In this document: piece after piece, positions 49,203-60,420 of the stretch
How positions within the stretch are numbered: position 1 is the first letter of the stretch
Layout: the number at the start of each line of letters is the position of its first letter
Assembly: GCA_027922465.2 (NCBI GenBank)
Contig: BQMF02000119.1
Location: forward strand, 434,001 to 498,000
Direction of reading: 5' to 3'
DNA length: 64,000 nucleotides
From: Turritopsis dohrnii
Lineage: Eukaryota > Cnidaria > Hydrozoa > Anthoathecata > Oceaniidae
Notes under the pieces: generated by a model
Databases searched by the model: none
Told to the model about the DNA's origin: nothing
Seen by the model: only the letters and a program-made list of their open reading frames with translations
Translations under genes and position numbers: made by a program

Positions 49203-49433
49203 ACCCAGGGTCTCTTGCCTTATAATAATAATGTGACGAGAAGACTTCGAATTTGCGGAGGTTTATTGACAAGAAATAGTGCAACATAGATTATTTCAAG
49301 GACCTTGTAATTCTTATGAGGAAGTGATTTTCGTTTTAATGACAAACAAGTTGAAACAACAACCTTGTCTGTCCCCGGCTTTCTTGACGTCCGTATATCG
49401 AAAAGGCAAGAGACCCTGGGTACGAGGTTGGAT
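49203..49433. mobile_element. TIR element with 'ggcaagagaccctgggt' ends
   Basis: ACCCAGGGTCTCTTGCC at 49204 is inverted at about 49404 as GGCAAGAGACCCTGGGT, followed by ACGAGGTTG. The same word pair, closer together, occurs at 63311-63377. Confidence 0.65.
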
Positions 49434-49724
49434 GAAACAAAAACCAATGAACCAATAGGAAAAAAAACACAAAACAAAAAAAAAAACAATGAAAAGTTCA
49501 AGAAGGTGCTTCAAATTATTTTGAGCTTTCTAAAGTTTCACCTCGTTTCGAGGAAGTTTCAATTTTTTTGCTTGTTATGGCTATGGTTCTTTAGGGTTAG
49601 GAATAGGGTGTTAAAATTTCTGCGTTAACACTGAACCCACATTCATTCGTTTTTGAGTCGTAACCTGGTGAGTCGAGTATTCAGTTTCAAAGGTCTCGCC
49701 ATTCCTCCTCGGAAATTTTAATAC

Positions 49725-49960
49725 AGTTGCCGCTCGATATGTGGAACCCTGGATAAGTGGAACTGTCGTTGAGATGAACCATTTTCACAGGTCCTTTGGA
49801 TTTACCTTATCAAACTATCCTAATTTCTTTGGATAAGTGGAAACCCGGAAAAAAGTAATACATTTGCTAAGTGGAACCATTTTCTGGTACTTTTTGCGCC
49901 AAATTACACCCTCGTAACTGGAACTTTTGCTCGAAACTTTTCAAACGTTTTTTCGGAAAT
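49725..49960. repeat. Possible solo transposon end with 'ataagtggaac' repeats
   Basis: CAGTTGCCGCTCGATATGTG is followed by spaced GGATAAGTGGAAC / GCTAAGTGGAACC words, like the subterminal repeats of Tigger-type elements. No clear partner end is found, so this may be truncated. Confidence 0.4.
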
Positions 49961-50259
49961 TTTAATAACAGTCAGCCTTACCAAAAATGAAATTAATCCA
50001 TCACGCTATTTTAACAGATATTATTCAGGACGATGATTTCAAGTATTTGACATACTTGAAATCATACTTTTATCAGGGGCAATGAATGGATAAAATAGAA
50101 TATAAGTTTTGAATAGTTGGATGATTGGATATGCTTACCAACAATTCGTTAAATAACAAGATGACTTAAAAATTGACAATGCAGAAAATAAAGATGATTC
50201 ATTAAATTGCTAAGACAGATTGAATTTGCAAATAATTAGAAGCTTAAAATCATGTTTCT

Positions 50260-51213
50260 TTATTGGTCTATTATGTGCCAATTGGGTGATTGCTCGTCCA
50301 GTTTCAACCAATTAAAATCGTCCACATCCTTCCAGTTATTAATTGTTCTGTCCAAACCAGAATCCATGTAGTGTTTGTCAATTTTCTCATAAGTCCAAGA
50401 AAAATACGAAAATCCAACATCTTCACAGTCTTCAATGATAGCCTTGCTTGTTACATGTATATAGAATGTAGTACTCAAAGTAGAATGAACGCGCAGTTGC
50501 TGACAGGCTAGATGAAAGGCACAATCAAGGCAGTCGTTAATAAAGATCGCCCTGCTTACAGGACCGCAATATACTGTTGTATTCAGAAGGTTTTTAATTT
50601 GTAAAGCAGCCGGATTTCCAAGCAAATAAACTGTACAGTTTTCTAACGCCCATAAACTCAAATCCTTTCCTGAAACTTCTTCTTCAGACATAGTCAAGAC
50701 TGCATCCTTTTGGTTCTGAAAACCAATCGTTTGCAAATATGTATTATTTGTTGCAATAACAGTATCTTTTTCGGAAGCTACTTCAGATTGTTCATCCTTC
50801 AGTATGATACGTTGTCTAGATTTGAATGCAAACTTTTTCTTTGGAAGCAATTTTTCTCGCTTGTCGTTGATGTCATTTCGTAGTCTTAATAAAATTTCTT
50901 GTGCCCGACGTACATCATATGATGGCAAGAAAACTGATGAATCAGAGACAAACTTTTGCAGAGTCTGTATTTTCTGTGCAATGAAATTAAATTGTGATGT
51001 CAATTCAATTCTTGGAATGTTCTCATGAAGCATATTCAAGGGTCCAACAATGTTGCGTTTCTCTTCATTAAATGTTTTCAAAAAAGCTTCAGAAGTTTCG
51101 TTATTCTCTTCTTTCTTCTTTAAGCGTTCCTTACGGCGCTGCTCAATGCTGGCTAAACGCTCAGCATGTTTCTTCTTCAATTTTTCATGAATAGCTGTCA
51201 TTTGATCACTCAT
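50260..51213 (-). CDS. TBCC: Tubulin-specific chaperone C (tubulin folding cofactor C)
   Basis: A single uninterrupted coding exon on the minus strand encodes 317 residues. I chose MSDQMTAIHEKLKKKH as the start because a splice acceptor (TATATTTGTAG) lies just before it, so the upstream in-frame ATG (51240) is probably intronic. The N-terminal third is a charged helical coiled coil, as in the TBCC N-domain. From about residue 160 comes the cofactor-C beta-helix domain (DLSLWALENCTVYLLGNPAA, YCGPVSRAIFINDC). CQQLRVH contains Arg241, the position of the arginine finger in TBCC and RP2, and YIHVTSKAIIEDCEDVGFS follows. TBCC completes alpha/beta-tubulin heterodimer assembly by stimulating beta-tubulin GTP hydrolysis in the TBCD/TBCE complex. 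Its length is close to the usual 340. Confidence 0.95.
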   Translation of the reverse strand: MSDQMTAIHEKLKKKHAERLASIEQRRKERLKKKEENNETSEAFLKTFNEEKRNIVGPLNMLHENIPRIELTSQFNFIAQKIQTLQKFVSDSSVFLPSYDVRRAQEILLRLRNDINDKREKLLPKKKFAFKSRQRIILKDEQSEVASEKDTVIATNNTYLQTIGFQNQKDAVLTMSEEEVSGKDLSLWALENCTVYLLGNPAALQIKNLLNTTVYCGPVSRAIFINDCLDCAFHLACQQLRVHSTLSTTFYIHVTSKAIIEDCEDVGFSYFSWTYEKIDKHYMDSGLDRTINNWKDVDDFNWLKLDEQSPNWHIIDQ

Positions 51214-53210
51214 TTCTACAAATATATATACATAACACATAATAAAGAGAGGAAAAGTTGATACTTAGAGCTATACAAAAAACAGTACGTTTTGATACAA
51301 TATCAAGCAAACATTTTTCGAAAGTATATATACTAGAACAGAATTTACAAAATTCCAAAACATGATTTCCACAAGAATGATAGTGCAAAAAATATTGAAA
51401 CAAACAGTTATCATGTCGGATGGACAAAAATGCTAATACTTTTGTAACAGTCCCCACTGCACGTTATAATGTTTACCAGTTGATTTAGTTCATTATGTTT
51501 GATTCTCTCACATACGGTCTAACATATGGATCTTAGGTGGGATACCTCAACCACAGAATCCTGGTTTGCTTGTTGTGCCTAACTGGCTTATGTATGTGAT
51601 ATGGAAGCTTTATCTAAACATATGGATATAAGGAATTCTTGTTTTGACACACTATACCCCGTTTCCTGTTTGTCTGTCATACAAATTGGTAGATGAATTT
51701 GTGTCAGGGACCATAAATCCACACAAAGGATTTACACTGTGATTATGAATTGTTATTCTCTTAAAATATAATCTTTTCTTGAATTTGTTGTAAGGCCGAT
51801 GGAAATTTTATATGATTAGCGTCACCCACCCGCATCACTTTAAGTGCCCGCGTAAAAAAGTTCATTATTTTACAAAATTTCATTATTCCAATACAAAATG
51901 ACAATTCTTAACAAGAACAATACACCATCCACTTCATTTACTGTAGGCCCACCACCGACCGTCGTATCCCGGTTCAAAATGTCCAAGTAGTTGCTCTTCT
52001 GTGTGCGTCTAATGATTTCGCCAAGTGTGTGTTCCGTACCGTAAAGCGGGGTGACTTGAAACACCCGGGGTGACTTGAAACAGCGTCGAAAAAACGTTAT
52101 TTCTCATGAAATAATGATTGAAACTCCAAATTTTTTTCAGATTCCGTTCGGAGACTATCTAGCGCAACATTCGATGGAAAAAGTTTTTCAATCAAGGAAG
52201 TTGGTCGGATGCTGAAGATGAGAAAAGCGCCGAAAATCAGTGCTGCTGTAAAGTAGCTCGTCACGGCGATACAGCATATCGCCAAATATAATTTTTTTTA
52301 TATTTGTAAAATAGAAAGGTCAAAGGGTGTAATTCCAAAATTTTATTGAAAAATCTTTAAAATTGAAAGAGATATATCCCATTAAAATGATTCGTTTTTT
52401 TTTCACTCGATACACTTCGTCTATTCGATTATTGCATAAATATTCTTGTCATTTGTCATAATTATACCTCAATCTAATCATTGAAGTGTGATAAGGTTCA
52501 GCCGATGGAGCGTCAATAATGGTATGCGTCATTAGGTAATTATCATAAGTTGAATTATCAGAAAGGTTTAATAACCATACTTTCAAATTTCGTTAGATGA
52601 ACGTATTCTAATTCATAAATGAACCCCGATGGAATCGTTTTACAAAATAGCATAACTGCATACTACAAAAGTGTTACAATGTTTGTTAGAAGGTTGTCCC
52701 CCCTGTTAAAAAGTATGGGCACATCATACTGTTTTAGAAGTTCCAATAAACGTAATTTTCTATCCACGGAACTGCTGGTGCTGATGGATGAAGAGGCGGG
52801 GGGTTGTGAGTGAAGCATAAATAGCCTCCGCTAGGAAATGAAGCTAAATGTCCTCATTGGTATAAATACACTCACACAGCCATGAAAATAGTAATATTAG
52901 AATTGCAAACTGAAAACCATGTCTGCCGGCTGGAAATCGAGAATTCCTTCGGTTCAACAGAGCGTTAAGCTTTAATGGTCAGTTAACACAATTTAACAAA
53001 ACAACATTTACTAGTAATTTGGAAGGCCGTGTTAAGTAGCGGTAAATTGAAATTCATCTTGCATGCTTACGATATTGTTTCTGAAACAATTACGCTATCT
53101 TAAGAGAAATGCTTAATGATTTTAATGAATTGAATAATCTTATTTATAAAATCTTTTATCATTCTGAAATTTTGAATTATCAAAAGTTACTAACACTCTC
53201 CATCACTTAA

Positions 53211-54819
53211 AGGGAAATTAAGCCTTTATCAAAAACTTTTTATATTAGCTGCAGAAAGGTCTTATTAATCTTCTGTGATCATTAAAATTTATCTTAAATG
53301 ATAATTATACTCAGTTTTTCGTTATTTAGCAGGGGTTGATAGAGGCCGAAATCCACAACGGTATACCGAGTTTGGGCGCCTCGAATTTGGGCGCCCAAAT
53401 TCGATACTAGTTGTGCAAAAATTAACTACAGAAATACTTTAGAATGCTTCTTTTGCTTATTTCTTAATAATCTAATGAAAACATAACAGGCCATTCTCTC
53501 TGAAAACGTTACATATTCCTCATTCAGTGTCGATTTGTTTTCGTTAACCATCACGAAAAATAATAACATGTTTCAAAGCATGATCTTTAAAAAGATATAT
53601 GCCGGGGAATCCTTTATACTCTCCACCGCTACCAGGTCTTGTCATGAGGATGTTTGCAATCAGCCAACAGTGTGCAACCACAGCCCCAAAAAATTATTTT
53701 AACTTACGCAAGTTTCCGTTCGTGGAAATTCGGTTAAGCTTTCACTTAAGGGAGCTGGAAACTAAGATGCTTTTTAATTTCATTGAATAACGCGAAAACG
53801 AGCCATGCTGGTTCCATTTCTGTTTTCATATTCTTTCCTCAGGTGAACAAATGAATTCGTATAACGAAGGAAATTTCAAAATTACCTTAGCAACGGTGGT
53901 CATTCTCCCTAGCAAAAGCTAATATATATATAATTGCTTAAAAAACTTTAGTTATCCTTCGTTGTCAATTGAGCGCGAAAAACTTATTTTTATACGTTGA
54001 ACATGTTTTAGTTCATATAAATAGTTGATATTCTAAAGAGTATCGGCCCTGGACCCCCACTAAGGCTCTGCCCCAGACCCCCAGATGCGATGTACACACA
54101 TTCGGCATTTCAAAAAGGCCTTCGTCCTTATGTTGCTATTACTACCGACGCCCAAAATAATTTTCTGGATCAGCCCCTGTTTAGTATCTAACAACGTACG
54201 CCATTGCAGTGCTCTGCGATGGAAATTTTGACGTCACAGCGCGATCGCTCTTTTTGTAAGGATTACATAAACTACAATATTTTGCTTTTGTTGATGAAAG
54301 TTCTTGTGTGCTTTGTGATATAAAACCTTTATTAATAAGTATTTTGTTTTAGATTTATAGCAGGTAACGTGCGTAGGTGAGTTTTTGAACAAATGTGTAT
54401 ATTTTAGATGTATAAAAAATGAAATCTTCAGTATGACTGTTTTTGTTTTTCTTGAATCGTTAACGATAAACTTATTTTACATTTTGCTCAGCTGATTTTG
54501 CTGTTTCTTGATGTTTAAGATTTTTATGTTATGTTCCTGTTTTCTTTGTTGTTTTTCTACCGTTTCTCGTATCTTTAGAACGTAGGCGTAAAAAACATGT
54601 CATCATGTGCTGCCTACGTCTGATGTTTCTGCAAATGAAATTCGCTCTGTGACGTCATGATATTTGTAACGAAAGCTGTAATGGCGATTTAACTAAGCTG
54701 TTTTTTTAGCAGTTTTTTTCATTTGGAATACCTTTTATACATAAAAAGGTGTTTCTCTAGGATAAATGAAGTATTTCATGCTCAAATTCAGAAAAGAAAT
54801 TTTAAGGCTTAATTTCCCT
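53211..54819. mobile_element. TTAA-flanked TIR element (third layer)
   Basis: AGGGAAATTAAGCCTTTAT at the left is inverted at the right as AAGGCTTAATTTCCCT, with TTAA on both sides (53207-53210, 54820-54823). It lies inside the 52039-55165 element and itself contains a family C repeat at about 53745. Neither layer has a recognisable transposase. Confidence 0.82.
53745..53925. repeat. Repeat family C, copy 2
   Basis: TAAGGGAGCTGGAAACTAAG, ATGCTTTTTAATTTCATTGA and AAGGAAATTTCAAAATTACC match the copies at 47595-47800 (inverted) and 57545-57710. Confidence 0.75.
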
Positions 54820-55720
54820 TTAACAAACGTGAGCTGGTGCCTAACAAATTATTTTAATTTATGTTTTATACGAAAGTAATCATAGATCACATGTTTTCTG
54901 TTTTGGCGCTCTATAAAAGCACATTTTTGTGGAAACAGCACTGTTTCAAGTCACCCCCGCACGATAAATTTCAGTAGGTGTACTTTGTGAAGCAATAACT
55001 TGAGATGGCATGCATCAATTAGTTTGAACACTTCGTTATCTGAAAGACGAAAGATGAATGGACCTTTTTTCAAAATTTCATAGTAATTACTTTCTTAGAA
55101 TAAAAGTTATGAGCAAATCTTTTCAAAAAACGGCGAATTTTGTTTCAAGTCACCCCGTTTTACGGTATAATAAATGTAGCGACATTTCGACATTTGATTA
55201 CGTAATTGAAGTAGACATTGCAGCGTTTTGGAATAATAGAGTTATATATGGTTTTGATATCTATCAGATACATGCTGAAAAAGCCAACTTTGCGGGATAC
55301 CTACTAATTTGCAAAAAATTCTTGAAACTTTCTTCTTTTTTAATGCATTTGAAGCTATATTCTGATATAAATCAAAACCATAACTCTATTATTTCAAAAC
55401 GCTGCAAAAATTAATGTCTACTTCGATTGCGTAATCGAATGTCGAAATTTTTCTACATTTATTATACGGAACACTCTGGGGAAGTCATTAGGATTAGACG
55501 CACATAGAAGAGCAACTACTTGGACATTTTGAACCGGGATACGACGGTCGGGTGGGTAGGCAGGCAAGCAAATGAAGTGGATGATGTATTATTCTTGTTA
55601 AATTGTCATTTTGTATTGAAATAATGAAATCTTGTAAAATAATGAACTTTTTTACGCGGGCACTTAAAGTGATGCGGGCGGCGGGTGACGCTAAACTAAT
55701 ATAAAATTTCCATCGGCCTA

Positions 55721-56639
55721 AGTAGTATATCATAGATGTGTCAAAAAATGTCTGATGGTGAATCCTAAATAAATCAAGCTTTCCCCAAATAACACAACTT
55801 CGCGCGAATTTCTTTCATGCTAGTCGCGTTTCACTCTTTTGTAGTGATATTAGTGATATTCGAGAAGAATCTAGTTAAAAAACAAATGATGATTATCCTC
55901 CATTATGAAATCTATTAAAAACGCTGATGATGCAGAAAGATAATCATGATGTTCCGCACTATGCACATGTCATGTTGGCAAACTGCTTCCCACACAAGTT
56001 CGGGAGTCAATATGGTAAACATGCATGGGTTGCAACATTGTGTGAGACAAAACACGGAAATTTTATTCAAACCTTTTCCAAACACAAGCATGTTTTCTTT
56101 GTTTTGCTTTGTTGGGGTTTGAAGTTTGCTTACAACAGGAATACTTGCAAAAATTATAAAGATTCATTGTAGAATGGTTTGGAATAAATGTGAGAAAATA
56201 GCGCATGTCGTATGCTGTTTGAAAATCGGTATCAAAACACACACAAAATTAGAACAAGGAAATTAAAGTGAGGAAATTAAGTCGTCACGAATGCAGGTTA
56301 TAAATCACCAATAAAAATTTTTCTACAGAGTTACGAAAACTATGGTAGTAAAAATATTAGTGCCAATTTGCATGTGGATTTTATTATGATATATAATTAT
56401 TTTATACCTTATTGTTATTATCTTGCTTTTTAAGTTTGCCGTTCATTTTTTAAGGATTCTCTCTTTTTCTCTATGCTTCATATTGATTGCTATTATGATG
56501 ATAAATGCCATGTATATATGATATCCTCTTTTGGAATTTTCATGTATATGACGTTCTGATATATTCACAGAATCCTAGAATCAATCAAAACTTAGTAAGT
56601 TTTATGCCATTAATTCTTCATGTGATGAAAAGGTGAGTA
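55721..56639. other. Gene-free stretch
   Basis: I see no supported exon. One 81-residue open frame (55927-56172) has no recognised domain or splice context. Confidence 0.3.
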
Positions 56640-57139
56640 GAATTCAAGAAGTTAGATTTTTGGTTTTTTCAATCATGGTTGTTATTTGTTCTTTAAACGT
56701 ACAATTGTGAAACATAAGGATACCTAGGTCCTTGACAACATCTTGACTTTCAGTCAATGTGCCTGATGGTGAAGTGTAGCTTGTTTGTTCTTTAATGAGC
56801 TTGTTTGGTCCATAGAAGTGCAAGAGCTCAAATTTTACACCATTCCATTTCATATTATTTTCATCTGTCCAAGTAATGCTACATCTTCATAAGTTTTAAA
56901 CTGTTTGGCTGCTCTTGTGTCATCAGCAAAAGACTTGACTAAACTATGTGAGACAACCTTGTCAATATCACCAATCAGAACCAGTAATATCAAAGGGCCC
57001 AACACACTTCCCTGGGGAACTCCTGACACAACATTCTGTGGTTTTGATTTTACACCATTAACCAACACAGTTTGTTTCCTCTCAGTTGGAAAGGATTTTA
57101 GCCATTGGAGGATTTCCCCTGTTATTCCCAGCCGTCATA

Positions 57140-57851
57140 CAGTGTTGCAAATAACGGTCGGTCATCGGTTATTGCCGAACGTTTGTGAGCTTTGGGCGGT
57201 CAAAATAAATGCAGATTTTTTAAAATGACCGAACCAAATTTACTGACTTTTGCAAAATTTCGCCATTTACCCACATGCACTTCTTGAAGTTTTAAACAGA
57301 TTCATAATGTAAACATCTGTTTTTTTATCGACATGCCAGTAAAATCTGGCTTTGCTCCGACCAAAACATTGCATTAATTTTCTCTTTGCAACACTCTCCA
57401 TCACAGAAGTTATTATATATCTTGTACTTCTACGCTGCTGTTGAATATACGGCGAAATTGACCAATCAGAAACATTTTCGCTGGGAAACATTATGTCTGC
57501 AATTGAGTAGACACCGGTCATTAGTCAAGATAAATCATATTTTAAGGGAGCTGGAAACTAAGATGCTTTTTAATTTCATTGAATAACACGAAAACGAGTC
57601 CTACTGGTGCCACTTATGTTTTCATATTTTTTCGTTAGGTGAACAAAGCAATTTGTATAACGAAGGAAATTTCAAAATTACCTTAGTAACGGTGGTCGTT
57701 CAATTTATCAGTTAATACACCTAGTAGTTTGTTGTCAATTGAGCAAGAACGTTGAGCGCTACGGAGCATAAAATACGAAAGTTTTCTAAAAAGTTTCAGA
57801 CCCCCAGCTCATTTTGACCGACCAGTCAAAAATCTCTTATTTGCAACACTG
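57140..57851. mobile_element. hAT-like TIR element inserted in the LINE RT
   Basis: CAGTGTTGCAAATAA at the left is exactly inverted at the right as TTATTTGCAACACTG. The CAGTG start resembles hAT ends. An 8-bp target duplication is not clear. The interior holds a family C repeat (57545-57710) but no transposase. Confidence 0.75.
57545..57710. repeat. Repeat family C, copy 3
   Basis: AAGGGAGCTGGAAACTAAGA, ACGAAAACGAGTCCTACTGG and ACGAAGGAAATTTCAAAATT are shared with the copies at 47.6 and 53.7 kb. Similarity to the 47.6-kb copy extends leftward through a GACCAATCAGAAA word at about 57459 (complement TTCTGATTGGTC at about 47865). Confidence 0.72.
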
Positions 57852-58430
57852 GTTATATATATGTTTTGAAGTGCAATTCCATGATCCACTTTGTCAAAGG
57901 CTTTAGAAAAGTCTAGATATACAACATCAGCATCTTCATCAAGAATATTCAATACCAGTTGGCTTAAGCATGATCGCCCACTTCTGAATCCATGCTGGTT
58001 TGGGTTGAAGAGGTTGTTCTAGTCCATGTACTTTAACAATGTCTGATCTGAGTACGTTTTCGAAGATTTTAAACATATGAGATGTTAAGGCTAACAATTT
58101 CCTTTTCCATACTTTTCTTCCACAGAGTACAGAAAAGTGTTGAGAGTTCTTTGCATTGTTTCAACAATAGTGCAGGTCTGGGTGGAGCATTTTGTAATAA
58201 TAATTCATTAATGGCTTTGGTAAGATCATCTGTCTGATTTTTGATTTTATCTTTGATTTAAGAAATACTAAAGTATTCGACAAAAACTTTGCTGAAATAA
58301 AAATTGATATTGCACAAGTAAGTTTCATTGATGTATCAGATCGTCGATTAAAATATGCAAATGTATCATCCATGCAAAATAATTTTGGCAAGGAAATTTG
58401 ATTCTTTGAAATCTCTTTGTGTACATTTTC

Positions 58431-60420
58431 TCAAATAGAATTTTTGTTATTGCCTTGATGGTGTTTTTCATTTCATTGTTTTTCATAGCAGTCCTCTGTA
58501 TTTATATCGGCACTCGCCAAAAGCTGCTCTAAACCGATACACAATTCCAAAACCAACCTGAAATTGCTATGTTTTGCCGACCTATCTTAAATTAAATTCA
58601 GAGGGCTACAATAGTCTTCAGTTTCTTGTTGTGATTGAATAATCAAATTATTCGGTTTGCCTTTTTTCCCCTGAAATTACAGATGTATAGGCGATCTGCA
58701 TTTGTTAGAAAAGAGAAAGAAAATTGTAATAAGCAGAATTTAATTTCATTTGATTTCTAAATGATTGTTTTATTCTAATAACTCAATGAAGAAGTTCAGA
58801 GTTTGATTAGATTGACACAGATAATATTATCCAATATCTTTTTACTATTATTATCATACTAGTAATCCGGGTAAAAAGTTTTTACCACATCTAACTTCGA
58901 AAAGGATATATCCAAATCCCGTGTTGAAAAAAGGTGACGAAAAATATAATCAAGGTGTGCAAACCCCGTAATGAAACATTAAATCAAGGAATAGCGATTT
59001 AAAAGTGTATCCATGTTGTAGAGCTCGAAAAACTGATCAAAAAAGTGTATGGGATCGTTTCGCTACGACCAACCGTTGCAGAGATATCGTCGATCAAAGA
59101 TTTTGATGACGTCATAGCCGCAGTACCAAAAATAATTTAGGCCCAAATGTTGCGTCACCCCATCACCCGTATCGTGGACCCTAAAAAACGTCAGTTGTCC
59201 CTATTGGTTCTCGAGATATTTCCTCAAAAACGTCGCATTCGATTTGGGATGCAATGCAATGATTCCCCGTGATTGATTAAAAAACTGACATCACGGCACT
59301 TGCTACTATATTATAATCGTAAAAAACCGCATGGCCTAACGAAAAATATGACCACGATTAAGAAGATTTTGACCGTAAAATTCAACAAAATTTATCACTC
59401 TCCAAAATAAAAGTGTGACACACACTCGCTATTATATATAAGATTTCTCTTTAGATGAAAACATTCAATTTATAATGCCATATTGTATATATCCTGAAAA
59501 TACTTTAATTTCAGGGTTCTCGTTTTTTGTACGTCTTCTGAAATATACAAAAAAATCTTTACTAACTACTACCCTTATTTCTCCTTTAAGACAATTACAC
59601 TTTTTTTTTACAGTTTTTTTAACAAAACATTTTTGTCCTTGGAAGCATTAATCATTAATTTTCAAGTTAAAACCATCCCCATGAAAAACACATTTGCCTT
59701 CTGAGGTTCAAATGGGAGTGGATAAAATTTGAAACTAAGTGATATAAATCTTCTAAAATGTTTAAGTCTGAAATGTTTAAATATATGAAAAAGATATAAA
59801 ACAAAACCAATCCAAAATCTACAGAGATTTCTCAAAGATGATTTTTATCTATAGTACTATTGAAAACAATCTTTACAGGCCTGAAGTCGTCTTGATTGTT
59901 ATCATTACCATAGTGTGTAAGTTCTTATAAAAGATTGCTATAGATGTTTTGCCTGCTGTATTTTCTTCTTCTTTCGTTCCAAAGGTAAGAAAATATTCTT
60001 TTCCTTTTAGGTTTATTGATTACTGTCGAATAGATTTAAAACAATTAAATCAGACTGATGTTTAATTTTTTAGACTACTTGAAAACAGTGGGAAGTCCCC
60101 AGTCAGTTTCTTAGAAAGTTTTGTCTACATTTTTTATTTTTTATTTTGTTGAAGTATACACCAGAAGATGCTATGCAAAAAAAACCTTCCGTAACTATAT
60201 TTCAAAGTTTTACAGTTGTTTTCTTTTTCTTTTTTGTTGAGCAGTAAGCATGTAGTTTTGTCAATTTTGGAAGAACTTTTGACGTAATGTTTTGCATTTT
60301 GTTCACAGGCAAACTGTTCATGCCTCGCCTTAGCTAATGATAATTCTGGTTTTACAGATTAATGAAAGGAAACATCTTTTAGTTTCACAAGTCATTACAC
60401 ATTTATAATAAAACAACAAA
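58431..60420. other. Intergenic stretch with an old repeat
   Basis: No gene is recognised. At 59010-59070, TGTAGAGCTCGAAAAACTGA and GTGTATGGGATCG match 28065-28110, within the nested element at 27599-28301, so this is a dispersed repeat. The segment just before the next gene probably contains its promoter and a non-coding 5' exon. Confidence 0.4.

Larger units (their letters stand above)
52039..55165. mobile_element. TA-flanked TIR element nested in MITE family A
   Basis: CCGTAAAGCGGGGTGACTTG at the left is mirrored by CAAGTCACCCCGTTTTACGG at the right. TA is duplicated at 52037-52038 and 55166-55167. GGGGTGACTTGAAAC is repeated subterminally, and an inverted copy lies at about 54945. Removing the element and one TA joins GTTCCGTATAATAAATG, which is what the intact copy at about 25970 shows in complement. 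No transposase is recognised. Confidence 0.88.
51791..55720. mobile_element. MITE family A, copy interrupted by a nested element
   Basis: TAAGGCCGATGGAAATTTTA at 51791 is inverted at 55720 as TAAAATTTCCATCGGCCTA. Both arms match the family A copy at 25586-26207, including AAGTGATGCGGGCGG and GAACCGGGATACGACGGTCG. A 3.1-kb element is inserted in the middle, at 52039-55165. Confidence 0.85.
56640..58430 (-). pseudogene. LINE reverse-transcriptase fragment, minus strand, split by an insertion
   Basis: On the minus strand, RT motifs are read in order from high to low coordinates: VVYLDFSKAFDKVDHGIAL (about 57910-57850), then, after the insertion at 57140-57851, GVPQGSVLGPL and KSFADDTRAA (about 57010-56910), and a connection segment (NGVKFELLHF). 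Frameshifts and truncation make it inactive. It is a non-LTR RT of the jockey/CR1 type by the VPQGSVLGPLL and FADDT spacing. Confidence 0.75.

Noticed and set aside
55058..55414. 118-residue plus-strand frame
   Set aside because: It spans the right TIR of one element and the arm of MITE family A, so it is an accidental frame across repeats.
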